Shown: positions 1 to 11,289, numbered from the stretch's first letter. The stretch: DNA of 64,000 bases from Zeus faber (GCA_960531495.1 OY482860.1:9553237-9617236); one strand, 5' to 3'. The notes: generated from the sequence alone by a model not told the origin. A program made the numbers and translations.

Positions 1-30
1 CACTACACATCAGATTTTGGCGCATCCGCT

Positions 31-49
31 ACACACACACACACGCACG

Positions 50-117
<68 letters not shown>
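31..117. repeat. (CA)n microsatellite
   Basis: Nearly pure CA dinucleotide run with a few CG interruptions near its left side. Long cysteine/valine 'ORFs' across it are artefacts. The following stretch to about 960 is AT-rich single-copy-looking DNA in which I see no gene. Confidence 0.95.
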
Positions 118-123
<6 letters not shown>

Positions 124-960
124 AAACAGCAGATATTCTGTATTGTGGAAAGAAGAATCTGTCTAACAATAAACAGACTGAAAGAGGTGCACATACATCT
201 GTATCAGAGGTGGAAAGACTACTGCCCATCCTTACTTAAGTAAGACTACTGCTGCTGCCGAGATACTTTACTGGGGTACAAGTAGATGCAGTGCTGAGGA
301 TGATCAAGTTACTTACATTACTTACTTACTACTTCAGCTTCAGCCTTTATTTTTCACCCTGTTTATTTGGAATGCAATCTTTTTGAGATGACATTGGCTC
401 TAACCCAAATGAACGTAAATAACATATTTTCAACATATTTTGTGTACACAATAGTGGGGATTGCAATGATGATATCTACGCAGATTCATGTTAAAATACT
501 TACTTTGCAACTGTTATCAAATTTGATAATAGGTAGGTACAGACCTTTGTGGAAAATAACTCAAGTAAAAGTATTGAATTTTATTTCTACCAAATGCAGT
601 GGCTGCAATAGAGTAGTTGTTGCTTGTTATGTTGCTACTTTCCATCTCTGCTATAAATGCAAACCTTCTTAAATTGGATTGAGTTATTGCATGTTCAGAA
701 AAAAAGTTAATTGGCTTTAATGATGTTCAGAAATCAGTTTTTCAAAGTCGCCATCCAAATGAGCCAAATGAAAAGAAAAGCAGCAGATTGTTTTGAATGA
801 GAGACATAATGCAATCCCTCTGAGTTCCCATTAAGGTATACAATGTTAAACCAAAAGACTAAAAACTATTTGTCTTGATGATGGAAGGGATGGAGCTACA
901 AATAGATGTGGCATTATCGGGCTACCCCTGACATTTACATGATGACCCACTTGTCTATGG

Positions 961-982
961 CTCTTTACCTCTCTTTCTCTCT

Positions 983-1023
<41 letters not shown>

Positions 1024-1036
1024 CCTCTCTCTCTCG
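961..1036. repeat. (CT)n microsatellite
   Basis: Imperfect CT run. The sequence from here to about 1286 shows no coding signal. Confidence 0.85.
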
Positions 1037-2439
1037 GCTGATGACCATCCATGCGTCAGGTTTCCTCCGTGCACAGCCTGGCGTCTTGACTTAGGAGACA
1101 TCTCCGATAAGCCCACGCTTCTCCCTCCACCCTGGAGCCGTCACATGTCTCTAGTTTCATTACACAGACCCACACCCTGCAACATTGCGCTGTAGGTGGA
1201 CGTATGGGAAATTTCGGACCTCAACGGACCATATCATGAGTCCTTCAGAAAATTAATTTTTCACCAAACAACTATTCTACTGTTTGTATGCGCTGGCTTT
1301 GGAAAGTATTCAGACCCCTTCACTTTTTGCACACTTTATTGTGTTGTAGATGTCATTTTAAACTGAGAAAATTTCCATTTTGCCCATCAATCTACACTCA
1401 ATAACCCATAAATGACAAAGGTAAAATGTGAAAGTGAAAAAATCTAAAATCTAAAATTGAACTCTCTCATTTACATAAGTGTTCATTATTATCAGTGTCC
1501 TCTGAAGACGCTGAGACCTCGCCCAGTCGTGTTAAAATACGTTTACATTGGAGTAAATTCCATGTTTAAATGTTCTCCTGAACCCAGTCCTGTGTGCCAG
1601 GTTGCTTATCTCAAAGCACCGCCGTCTGGCTGGAGGACTCCCCACCACAAAAATGGTGAGAAGCAGTTTAACAGTCTAACTCCACAATTCAGTACTACAT
1701 AGTTTGCAGTCTTTTCAGATGTTTTCAGCGATTACTTTCTTACATAATTTGTGGACTTTGGCTGGGCCACTCAAGGACAGTCAGAGACTTGTCCCGACGC
1801 CACCTCAGCGTTGTCTTGAAAGGTGAACCATCGCCCCAGTCAGAGGGCGCGTGTGCTCTTGAGCAGGTTTTATTCAAGGGATGTATTTGGCTGCATTCAT
1901 CCTTCCCTCAATTGTGACTCGTCTCCCTGCCGCTGAGAAGTACCCCCATAGCACGATGTTGCCACCACCATGCTTCACCGTGGGGATGGTGTTACAGTAG
2001 CCAGGTGATGAGCGGTGGCCTGGTGCTTGGAGTTTTGCCCCAAAGAGTTAAATTGTTGTCACATCAGACCAGGGAATCTTTTTTCTTGTGCTCTCAGAGT
2101 CCTTTAAATGCCTTTTGGCAAGCTCCAAGCGGGCTGTCATATGCCTTTTAATCAAGAGGGGCCTCCGTCTAGCCACTCTACCATAAGGGATTGATGGAGT
2201 GGTGCTGAGATGGTGGTCCTTCCGGCAGGTTCTCCCGTCCCTGCAGAGGACTTCCGAAGTCCTCTTAGAGTGACCGCCGGGTTCTTGGTCGTATGGGACG
2301 TTTGATACCGACCGATGCACCGATGCCTGATCCACTCTGGTGAAGGCAATATCAAAGGAGCCTAAGCATGTAGCTGATGATGTCTGAACCTTCGAACAGT
2401 TTTGAAGTTTTGGCGCTATCACATACCCATAAAATACTA

Positions 2440-4067
2440 CAAATGTGTATTACAGAACTTTAATGAGTGAACATTGAGCGCATATCAAATTGTAACTGAA
2501 ACTAACCTGCCCTTGTGTCAGAAATCTCACCTAATTCGCATCTGCAGTGTCCAGATTACGTTACTGCTGTAACTTTTTCAACACAAACCGGAAGAAAGCC
2601 CCAAAGCCCCTCTGCTTTCAAAGTGGCTAGGGTCTCACCACTGCTCAAAAAACCCTCACTCGATCCCACTCAAGTAGAAAACTATCGGCCGGTCTCACTC
2701 CTCCCATTCCTTTCCAAAACCATAGAGAGGGCGGTCTCTAGACAGGTAACAGAATACCTGTCAAGAAACAACCTTCTCGATATACTTCAATCTGGCTTCA
2801 AAAGTGGTCACTCCACCCAAACAGCCCTGTTGTCTGTGACAGAGGCCTTAAAAACTGCTAGAGCTGCTGGCAAATCCTCGGTTCTCATTCTGCTAGACTT
2901 ATCAGCTGCTTTTGACACTGTCAATCACAGCATACTCCTGTCCATACTCTCAAGTATGGGCATATCGGGCAGTGCACTTTCCTGGTTCGAATCTTACCTC
3001 ACTGGGCGCTCGTTCAGCGTGACATGGCAAGGCCAGCTGTCTGTGCTTCACAACCTCACCACAGGGGTGCCCCAAGGCTCGGTGCTGGGACCCCTCCTCT
3101 TTGCCATATACACCACCTCACTGGGCCCGATCATCCGCTCACATGGCTTTTCATATCACTGCTATGCGGATGATACTCAACTCTATCTGTCCTTCCTGCC
3201 TGACAACCCCACTGTCTCGACGTGGATCTCGGATTGTCTCGCTGACATATCCACATGGATGAAGGATTATCATCTTCAACTAAACCTGGCGAAAACGGAA
3301 CTGCTGGTCTTCCTGGCCAAACAAGGTATTCATCACAACATTGATATTAAAATTGACTCTCTATCTCTTGTTCCTACCAAGGCTGCAAGGAATCTAGGCG
3401 TCATTATCGATGACGAACTGACATTCTCGGACCATGTTGCCGCCGTCTCCCGGTCCTGCCGCACTATTCAACATCCGAAAAGTCAGGCTGTACCTGACCC
3501 AATATGCCATTCAACTGCTGGTACAAACCTTGGTGATGTCCCGTCTCGACTACTGCAACGCTCTCTTAACAGGCTTGCCGGCGGCGCGACTGGTGTTCAA
3601 CCAGCCAAAGAGGGCACATGTCACTCCGCTGCTCATCGAGCTCCACTGGCTACCTGTAGCCGCTCGCATCAAGTTCAAGTCTCTTATGTTGCCTACAGAG
3701 TGATTGTTGGGAATGCTCCCACCTACTTAAATGCTCTTGTAAAAGCATATGTTACCCCCCGGATGCTGCGCTCATCAAATCAACCACGGCAATCCAGGTT
3801 ATTCTCATTTGTAGTTCCACGTCGGTGGAATGAGCTGCCAAAAACGACCAGAGCAGGGGCCTCCCTCTCTGTCTTTAAGAAGCACTTGAAGACCCAGCTC
3901 TTCAGAGAGTACCTGCTCTCCTAACTTACAATTACTTAGCACTACTTAGCAGTATTTATTGTTACACTAATGTCTCTGTCGCAATGTAGCTTGAATGTTA
4001 TTCTCCCTTGTAAGTCGCTTTGGATAAAAGCGTCTGCTAAATGACTAAATGTAATGTAAATGTAAAA
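2440..4067 (+). mobile_element. L2-like non-LTR retrotransposon (LINE), 5'-truncated
   Basis: Holds a reverse-transcriptase reading frame followed by a short 3' UTR. The 3' tail starts TGTAAGTCGCTTTGGATAAA at 4009 and ends in TGTAATG-type repeats near 4060, the usual tail of fish L2-type LINEs and of SINEs that use them. The endonuclease domain is absent, so the copy is 5'-truncated. The insert sits inside the Tc1 transposase. TTCTTGGTC (2282-2290) and TTCTTGTC (4101-4108) flank the whole insert and may be the target duplication, although about 150 bp upstream of the LINE inside the insert is unexplained. Confidence 0.8.
2515..3924 (+). pseudogene. LINE reverse transcriptase ORF (L2-like), frame-shifted
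   Basis: The open frame is 469 codons long. RT motifs appear in order: the PVSLLPFLSK region (near 2690), the LLDLSAAFDTVNH block (near 2900), GVPQGSVLGPLLF (near 3065), and the catalytic YADD at 3163-3174. From about 3430 to 3700 the correct LINE C-terminal sequence (MSRLDYCNALLTGLP and ELHWLPVAARI) is in a different forward frame (3434-3703). The first frame resumes before the WNELP motif near the end. At least two compensating frameshifts therefore make this a dead copy, although it looks young because the frame is otherwise intact. I see no upstream endonuclease. Confidence 0.85.
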
Positions 4068-4377
4068 AGCGAGGATCACGAGGATTTGCCCGCCCATCAC
4101 TTCTTGTCCCCTCCCTAAACCAAGGCTCTTCTCGCCCGGTTACTCAGTTTGGCCGGATGGCCAACTCTAGGCAGAGTCCCGGTGCTTCCAAACTTCTTCC
4201 ATTCACAGTTATTGAGGCCACTGTGCTCCTAGGAACGCTCAACCTTCAGAACTGGTTTTATTCCCTCACCCTGATCTGTGCCTCACCACAGTTTTATCGT
4301 GGACGTCTACAGAGAGTTCCTTGGGCCTCATGGCTTGGATTTTGTCCTGACATGCAGTGTGAATTGTGGGACCTCAT

Positions 4378-4456
4378 ATACACACACACACTCACACACA
4401 CACATTCACACAGGCACACACATAGGCACGCACGCAAGCAGGCACGGACGCATGCA

Positions 4457-4541
<85 letters not shown>
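4378..4541. repeat. (CA)n microsatellite inside the Tc1 element
   Basis: About 80 CA-type units, imperfect on the left and pure on the right. They lie between the Tc1 transposase start and the flank that reads TGTGTGCCTCTC. Confidence 0.95.
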
Positions 4542-4544
<3 letters not shown>

Positions 4545-4705
4545 GTGCCTCTCTAAACTATGTCCAATCATTTCGATTTGCCACAGGTGAACTCACATTA
4601 AGTTCCAGAGACATCTCAAGGATAATTAAAGCAAACAGGGTGGACGCGGCCACAATTTGGAGTGCCACAGCAAAGGGTCTGAATACTTATTAAAATGAGA
4701 GACTT

Positions 4706-6447
4706 GGAGCACCGTCTTGCATTATATGCAGATGATATTATTGTCTTCCTAAAAAATATGGGAAAATCTATTCCTGTTCTGTTAGACTTGATCAAGACAT
4801 TTGGAAACATATCAGGCTATAAGATAAACAAATCTAAAACTTCAATTATGCCGTTAAACCATTTAGAAAGGAAATCCCCACCTCAGGAAGCTGCTCAATT
4901 TAAAGTTGTTGATTGTTTTACATACCTGGGCATTCAAATTGTGCCCCATCTTGAGAATATTGTAGAAGTTAATTACAGTCCTTTAATGCACGAAGTCCAA
5001 AAGTCGATGGATAGATGGTCATTTATACCAATGTCGTTAATAGGGAAATAAACGTCCTTAAAATGAATGTAATGCCAAAATTGTTGTATTTGTTTCAAAA
5101 TTTACCACTGCCACCACCGAGTAATCTATTCTCTCACCTAAAGAAACTTTTCATTGGATTTACATGGAACAATAGACGCTCCAGGTTGCGACTGTCACTG
5201 CTATTCTTGCCGTATGATAGAGGGGGGCTTAAGTGCCCCAATCCGCTCTGGTATTATTGGGCAGCACAGTTAAGGAAGCTGATGGTTTACTTCTCAGAAG
5301 AGGAAGCCCCTCTTTGGAGGGAGATGGAGAGCCAACAGCTGAGCCTCCCTCTTCCCCTTTTCCTGTACTCGGATAAACTTAAAAGGCTTAAAAAAATCAT
5401 AAAGAACCCCATTGTTAAAAATATGATTACTGTGTTACAACAACTTAACACACATCTTGGGGAACATGTCTCTCTCTCACTCTTTAGTCCAATCTGGGGA
5501 AAAAAAATGTTCCCTCCAGGTAAATCCGATGCAGGATTCAAACTCTGCGCTGACAATGGAATACAAAAAATTGGAGATTTATTTAACCCAGTCACGAAAC
5601 ATCTGAAATCATTTGAAGAATTAACTGCTAACTATAATACCCCTCGTAATCACTTTTTCAAATTTTCACAATTGCAGAATTGAATTTTATCCGATCACAA
5701 CAAGGCCAATCATTATCCATCCCACCCTTATCAAAAGCAGAAAAGGTAATGTGTACGGACAATTTGGGGCGGGGCATAATCTCAAAAATCTATAACCTTG
5801 GAGTAGCTGAGTCCTTAGCGTCATCGGTAAAGAGGCTGGAGGCCTGGCGAGAAGACCTACATGACAACATAACCATTGAGGACTGGGAGAGAGCATGTAC
5901 CAAAGCACAATCACAGACAATCAACACACGTCTTAAATTACTGCAGTACAATTGGCTCGTGAGAACTTACATTACCCCAGAAAAACTCAATAAATACAAC
6001 AGTGACGTTCCTGATATCTGTATCAAGTGTGAGAAGGAAAAGGGCACTCTTTTTCATTGTCTTTGGTAATGTGATGAAGTAAAAAGGTTTTGGGAGGCTG
6101 TGAGGATGTGTATCCAGGATATTCTTCCAATACAAATACCTTTAGATGCCAAACTTTTCTTACTCGGCCTATATCCAGAGAAGTATAATATTAGGAAAGG
6201 ACACCGCATATTTTCAGAAATTGGTATATTGTTGGCAAGAAGAATAATTGCTCTGTCATGGAAAAAAGTGGGCATGCCAAGTTTGAATAAATGGATCAGT
6301 GAGTTATCTACAACTCTGCCCTTGGAAAAAATTACGTACATTATCAAGGGCAAGGAGTTATTCTTTAATAACATTCGGGGTCTGTTTATAAGTTATCTGG
6401 AGAGGACAGACATAGCACATCTGATAGAAGAAACTGGGGATGAATAA
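4706..6447 (+). pseudogene. L1-like ORF2 C-terminal remnant
   Basis: The copy starts just upstream of the catalytic YADD box, so the endonuclease and the first RT motifs are missing. Four overlapping frames together give about 580 residues. They include the NGGLKCPNP-like motif (here DRGGLKCPNP near 5220) and the CxxC...HxxxxC cluster at about 6018-6066, both typical of L1/Tx1-clade ORF2 C-termini. Frame changes at about 5045, 5683 and 6069 show it is non-functional. The open stretches are read only as retrotransposon debris, not host genes. Confidence 0.8.
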
Positions 6448-6808
6448 ATGGCCCTCTGCAACGCTCACGTGATTATAAGATGAACACTAGACTGTAATGT
6501 AGCATCACATGTATTCCCCGACTGCAACATTTGAAATATCACAAGACTTATTAGTTGTATTTTATATATTTTTGGTATTGTTTGTTGTCTCACGTTATTT
6601 TTTTATTTTCTTGTTATTGTATTTGTGATATTGTTATTATTATTATTTTTATTTATTTTTTATTATTATTATTTTTATTTTATTTTTATTTTTTTGATGT
6701 CCTACACTTTGGTACTAATGTGTGATATAAACTTGCTGATTAATCTGTAAGACTTTGTATGTACAAAATTGTTAAAATCTAATAAATACAATGTTGGGAA
6801 AAAAAAAC
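4706..6808 (+). mobile_element. L1-like LINE, 5'-truncated, with target-site duplication
   Basis: A nine-base direct repeat GAGAGACTT flanks the insert at 4697-4705 and 6809-6817, and an A-rich tail (TTGGGAAAAAAAAA) precedes the second copy. The body encodes the second half of an L1-type ORF2: YADD at 4725-4736 and then the thumb and C-terminal region in frames 4695-5051, 5015-5683, 5680-6069 and 6100-6447, broken by frameshifts and a stop near 6068. The C-terminal Cys motif (CIKCEKEKGTLFHCLW) ends at 6066. About 6450-6800 is an AT-rich 3' UTR. Confidence 0.85.
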
Positions 6809-7010
6809 GAGAGACTTCCGTTTCAGGTTTTTAACAAATTTTCAAAAGAAATGTAAAAACATGTTTTCACTTTGTCATTATGGGTTATTGAGTGTAGATT
6901 GATGGGCAAAAATGATTGATGGATTGATGGGCAATTTTATCAGTTTAAAATTACTTCTCAAAGACAATAACGTGTGCAAAAAGTGAAGGGGCCTGAATAC
7001 TTTCTGTATG

Positions 7011-7301
7011 TGTCAGTTAATATTGTAATTAAAGGATACATTTTTCTAACCCAGGACTAAAAGTTAAAATGTTATAGCCCATCATTTGTAACTTACCACC
7101 ATCTTTTTATTCTATAAATGTCCTTTATCAAAACCGGAAACCTCCAGTATAGTCAAACAGTCTTTATATGTTATACCTAAATGGTTGCAACATGTGCATT
7201 TTATCAGGTTTTTCAGGGTTTTATCACTTTTTTATATATTAATTGTATGTCTCTTTTTCAGAAGAAGAGCTGGAGCTGAAATATAAAGAATACCAGAGAT
7301 T
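7011..7301. other. AT-rich interval, no gene seen
   Basis: AT-rich sequence between the Tc1 element and the next dispersed repeat. No open frame or repeat structure that I can name. Confidence 0.5.
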
Positions 7302-7370
7302 CAGGATTCAAGAGGTTTATTCGTCACATACATATACATACTTTCATACATATATGCAGTGAAATGTTAG
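7302..7370 (-). repeat. Dispersed repeat end (TTGAATC-type tail)
   Basis: The segment reads as the reverse complement of 15335-15395 with few mismatches, and it resembles 25440-25535. The common core is a GTGACGAATAAA or GTGACAAATAAA hexamer region followed by TCTTGAATC. It looks like the 3' end of a dispersed retroelement family. Confidence 0.6.
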
Positions 7371-7540
7371 AGCGGTGCACCGGCGCAGGCGACCGCAAGG
7401 GGCGGCGCCACTATCGCCTCCCCAGATTCAGGTGTGATGACACATTAGTAAAAAATTGGCAATCACACCCAGCTGAAACTCACCAATAGAAAAACAGAAT
7501 CACTGACCAGACATAACAGACATTCGTCTGGACCTCACGA

Positions 7541-8100
7541 GGGGGAGCGGTAGATCGCATCCCCGCAATAAGGTGCAGCTTCACGGACAGAATAGAGTTG
7601 GTTGCTTTTTCAACGATGTATTAGGAACCGTCTACAAGTTACATGACCCAATTGTAAAGTTTTAATAACTGTAATAACTATCATGTGACTTAGGACACCC
7701 AAACTAGGTCTATATAATACTAGCACCTGGACTACATGTTGCACAGCCTTTCAATTTCAAAATAAAAGCTCCTGTTTTTATATGGTTTTCTAAATTTCAA
7801 AGTTCAATAGCTTTTCTGGCTTGTGACTAAGGAAACCCAAACTAGGTTTATGAAGTACTAGGACCTAGACTACTGTTGCACAGCCTTTCGATTTCTAAAT
7901 AAAAGTTCCTGTTTATATATATACACACCTGTATATACATATGATTTCTTAATTTTCAAAGTTCAATATCTTTTCTGTCATGTGAATTAGTACACCCAAA
8001 CTAGGTCGATATAGTACTAAGACTAGACTACATGTTGCACATCCTTTAAATTTTGAAATACAAGTTCCTGTTTTTCTTCCGTCTTTAAAACAATTTCAAC
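7541..8100 (+). repeat. Left terminal inverted repeat with subunit array
   Basis: The terminal block (7543-7660) is followed by three degenerate units at about 7680-7815, 7820-7975 and 7976-8100. Each has the order ACACCCAAACTAGGT, then a TATA-like stretch, CTACATGTTGCACA, TTTCAATTTCAAAATAAAAG, and TTTCAAAGTTCAATA. The array is mirrored at the right end. Confidence 0.75.
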
Positions 8101-8706
8101 TCCCCAATCTTTTTCCTGCAGAGTCTTGGCCTCTCCCTGGTGGCTGAGCCTCCACACAGGCTCCAATGCTGCACGACCCAAAAGTGTAGGAAACAAATTC
8201 TCTGAGGATCACAGGAGACCACAACAGCTATCCTAGCCATGACATCTCTATTCTGCTACTATTTGACAACCAACAGGGTCATGGGTCGCTTCTTCTCAGC
8301 TTCTTCTCAGCTTCTCAGCTTCTCTCAGATCCTTTAGCTCTGACAGCTTTTAAGAAATGATGACACAACTCCATCAAAACGTGATTATTCCTGAGTCTGG
8401 ACGGTGTTGTGGTGTTTCGGGACATGTGGCTATTTTTCCAGGTTAGGGTGTTTGGGTTGCACCCGTGGCTGGCTTTGTGTGTTGTTGTAGGGTGCTGTGG
8501 TGGATGGGATGGCTTGTGCAGCCACACTCGACGCTCGTTGGTTGGGCGGACGAGAGGCAGGTTTAAAAACCCCATCCACACACTCAGTCAGCGTAGGAGC
8601 CCTGTCATGACATTTCCATCTGCTCCTGGCTAATTCCACCTATCCTCATCTCTACATTAAACTGGTGTTAACCCCCCCCCCGGCATCTGTGTCTCTGTGC
8701 CGACGG
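8101..8706. other. Transposon interior or insertions, no clear coding content
   Basis: Contains short CTTCTCAG repeats near 8285-8325 and a run of C at 8671-8681. Short open frames on both strands overlap each other and resemble nothing I know. Confidence 0.4.
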
Positions 8707-8941
8707 TCCCTGAAAACGCCACTGGGGTGGCGTGTGGTGGCGAAACTGCCACAGTTCTCCAGCGGACCCCCTGGATGCTGCTGCTGCTGCCAGTCGGGAG
8801 AGGGTTGGTGCTGGTGCCACCCGTTGAACCGCTGGTGGCTCCAGGACGTCTTCGGTGTCCCTTCCCTGTGCTGGAGCACCACATTGGGCGCCACTGTGGC
8901 CCTTTCGCCACCACATGCCACCCAGGTGGCGTTTTCAGGGA
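8707..8941. mobile_element. Short inverted-repeat element (MITE-like)
   Basis: Arms of 48 bp at 8707-8754 and 8894-8941 match in inverted orientation at about 43 of 48 positions, beginning TCCCTGAAAACGCCAC. The 139 bp between them are GC-rich with a CTG run. This fits a non-autonomous DNA element or a foldback. No clear target duplication is seen. Confidence 0.7.
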
Positions 8942-9559
8942 AGCTTAATGAAGTTTCAGAGACTGAGACAGTTTCTTCTGAAAGTCACATGAAACAGTCA
9001 GATTTGAGGTCAACAAAGCCTGGACCAAAGATGTTCACCATTGCCATTAATAGAAATAAGTGCAGCAAGATAAAACAGTTAAAAGTTTCAACGTGCCTCA
9101 GACAACCATGGGCATATATCATCTCTAAACAATTCTCGCCGTGCTGCACTCTTTCTTTTAAATATCAACATGTTATGCACAGACATAGCTTTAAAATAAG
9201 GTTACTGTACCTCCATTTATCTGCACGAATACCAACACGGCAAACCAAATACATTAACATCAACTTTTTTAGATTTGGAAAAGTGTGTAATGCAATTTAA
9301 GAAAGAAAATTCCGGCTTGCCAGCAACGTTAGGCGGGGTAAGATTGCAAGGTCTGTAAAAAAGGGGGGTGAGCAACTACCACGACAAAAAGCTCCAGGAA
9401 ACACCAACGGAGGAAATTTTAGCTGGCAACATAGCATGCAGTCTTACTAAAGATGTATTAAAAGTAATCTCCTCAGAATTGGGGGAAAAAAAAAAAAGTG
9501 GAAGACTGCACAAAAATATTTTACTGGAACTAATGTGAAACTCAAAAAATCAGTGCAGC

Positions 9560-10714
9560 ATGGACATGTTCACAGGTGGCTACGCGCAAAATGGTATGGT
9601 GGACCCATTTGCTGTACATCTGTAGATGGATGCAGGAATTAGGATTTGGGTGGAGCACCTTAAAAAACCCACACCCGTCACCCTCTATCTGGATGCTACT
9701 GGTGGGGTTCTCCAAAAGATTCCCAACCAAAACAAAAGTGTTCTGTATTATGCCCTTGTATATCCAGGAATGCGCAAAGACAAACCGCCCCTGCCTATTT
9801 CTGAGCTCATAACCAACCGGCATTCCATTCCAAACCTCACATATTGGCTGATGGAAACGCAACACTAAGTTTCCATTTTCACCACAAGAAGGGTGAGCCG
9901 GGTGGTGACTGACTACAGCTGGGCTTCAATGGAGAGTGTGCTCATGTCCTATAACAAACAGTATTACTGCATACCTTGAGATAACATATAATATAGTAAC
10001 CAAAAAGATAATCAGCAGTGATGTGCATAGAATCAAATTTTGCACCTGTATTCTGCCAGGCCTGCCAGCCTAAAGCCATCACACCAGGGATTTGGGAGGA
10101 AAGAAACAGACCAAGGGCTGAAGGAGTATACCACATGTTGTCTCATATTACTTCTGAACAGCACTTCAATGGATAAGGGACTTAATGTGTTCCATCCCAT
10201 GCGTCTTCTTTTCACCACTAAACAAGGCGGTGACGTGGTGAGAAAAAGCAGGCGCACCCTGGACCACCACTCAAACCCACAGGAACAGTCGGAGGAAAAT
10301 ACAGACAAAGAACTTGCCATAGAAAGCCATGCAAAGACTATGTGTGGGCAGTCCCCCTTTACACAAGAATTGAATGCAGTTTTCTAACTGGCTCGTGGAA
10401 ATGCCAACACAGGGAACATTTCCCAGAAATGAAAATCACATTTCTGTTCAGCAGCTACCTGGCATTACTTCCATTATGGAGGGGAATACTGCTCGGTAAT
10501 TCAAAAACATATATACTAAAGATGCTGACTTCTCACCAACAAAAAACATGGCATAAATGCGAGACACAAATTGTCATGTGGAGATGTGGTTCTGGTCAAG
10601 TATTCTATTCTTCAAAAGAAGAAATTCCTCCTCCCGGCTGATTTTATACAGATGTTGTACGGCTCTCTTCGAGGCCGGTACAAAGAACATGTAATGGAAC
10701 ATCAGCTCACTTAA
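9560..10714 (+). pseudogene. Broken D-D-E-type transposase of the large element
   Basis: Reading through several frameshifts, the plus strand gives a catalytic-core-like series. A first acidic strand LYLDATGG has its Asp codon at 9692-9694. A second, VVTDYSWASM, has its Asp at 9911-9913. A late CHVEMWF has its Glu at 10581-10583. A C-terminal stretch (RGRYKEHVMEHQLT) ends at a stop near the RTE insertion point. About 223 codons separate the second Asp from the Glu, which implies a large insertion domain. Supporting text lies between (LHLYSA-like near 10040, KGLKEYTTCCLILLLNST near 10110-10170). Stops and frame changes throughout mean it is inactive. The D-D-E reading is inference from motif spacing and remembered relatives. 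Confidence 0.6.
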
Positions 10715-10724
10715 ACCCCTTTCC

Positions 10725-11272
10725 CTCTTCTTCTTCTTTGGGCTGCTCCTGTTAGGGGTCGCCACAGCGGATCATCTGCCTCCAACACCTTCTGTTCTGC
10801 GCATCTTCCTCCCTTACACCAACCGCCTGTATATCCTCCCTCACCACATCCATAAACCTTCTCTTTGGACTTCCTCTTTTCCTCTTGCCTGGCAGCTCCA
10901 TCCTCAGCATCCTTCTCCCAATGTGACTCTCATCTCTCCTACACACGTGTCCAAACCATCTCAGTCTGGCCTTTCTCACTTTTCCACCAAACTGTCCAAC
11001 CTGAGCTGTCCCTCTAATGTACTCATTCTTAATCCTGTCCATCCTTGTCACTCCCAATGAAAACCTCAACATCCTCGACTCTGCCACCTCCAGTTCAGCC
11101 GCCTGCCTTTTTGTCAGAGCCACCGCCTCTGAACCGTACAACATAGCTGGTCTCACTACCGTCCTGTAGACCTCCCCCTTCACTCTTGCTGGAACCCTTC
11201 TGTCACAGATCACTCTGGACACTCTTCTCCACCCACACCACCCTGCCTGTACACTCTTCTTCACCTTACCTT
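10725..11272 (-). mobile_element. RTE-type LINE 3' fragment with 17 bp target duplication
   Basis: The minus-strand frame 10752-11264 (170 aa) is the C-terminal end of an RTE-clade reverse transcriptase, including RPAMLYGSEAVALTK, LRWFGHVCRRDESH and KRKRGSPKRRF. The 3' UTR ends with the common RTE tail (GGCTGCTCCTGTTAGGGGTC on the plus strand from 10741) and a CTT-rich end. Flanking copies of a 17-base sequence at 10708-10724 and 11273-11289 differ at one position, a classic target-site duplication. The insertion lands inside the transposon's transposase gene. Confidence 0.85.
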
Positions 11273-11289
11273 CACTTATACCCCTTTCC

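Larger units (their letters stand above)
1740..4330 (-). pseudogene. Broken Tc1-like transposase
   Basis: Read on the minus strand, the N-terminus begins at 4330 with the residues MRPKELSVD, typical of Tc1 transposase. The helix-turn-helix part follows down to about 4101. The reading then jumps across the LINE insert to 2290 and continues to about 1740, including the catalytic-core stretch (the 'GGGxxMxWG'-type segment near 1950). Several frameshifts and stops are present, so it cannot encode an active enzyme. The assignment rests on strong nucleotide resemblance, from memory, to a common fish Tc1 family. Confidence 0.75.
1287..7010 (-). mobile_element. Tc1-like DNA transposon, split by two later LINE insertions
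   Basis: The ends carry inverted repeats. The left arm at 1306-1334 and the reverse complement of 6972-7000 agree at 28 of 29 bases, starting GTATTCAG and ending TTTTTGCACAC. Between them lie minus-strand Tc1 transposase fragments at 1740-2290 and 4101-4330. The original element should be about 1.6 kb, and the excess is an L2-like LINE block (about 2291-4100), a CA microsatellite (4378-4541) and an L1-like LINE (4706-6808). The order of events is therefore Tc1 first and LINEs later. The exact outer ends and the TA target site are not certain. Confidence 0.8.

Noticed and set aside
2048-2422. 124-codon minus-strand frame
   Set aside because: It covers part of the decayed Tc1 transposase and runs into the unrelated insert, so it is not an independent gene.
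8665-9300. 211-codon plus-strand frame
   Set aside because: It reads through the inverted-repeat element and AT-rich flank and shows no conserved domain.
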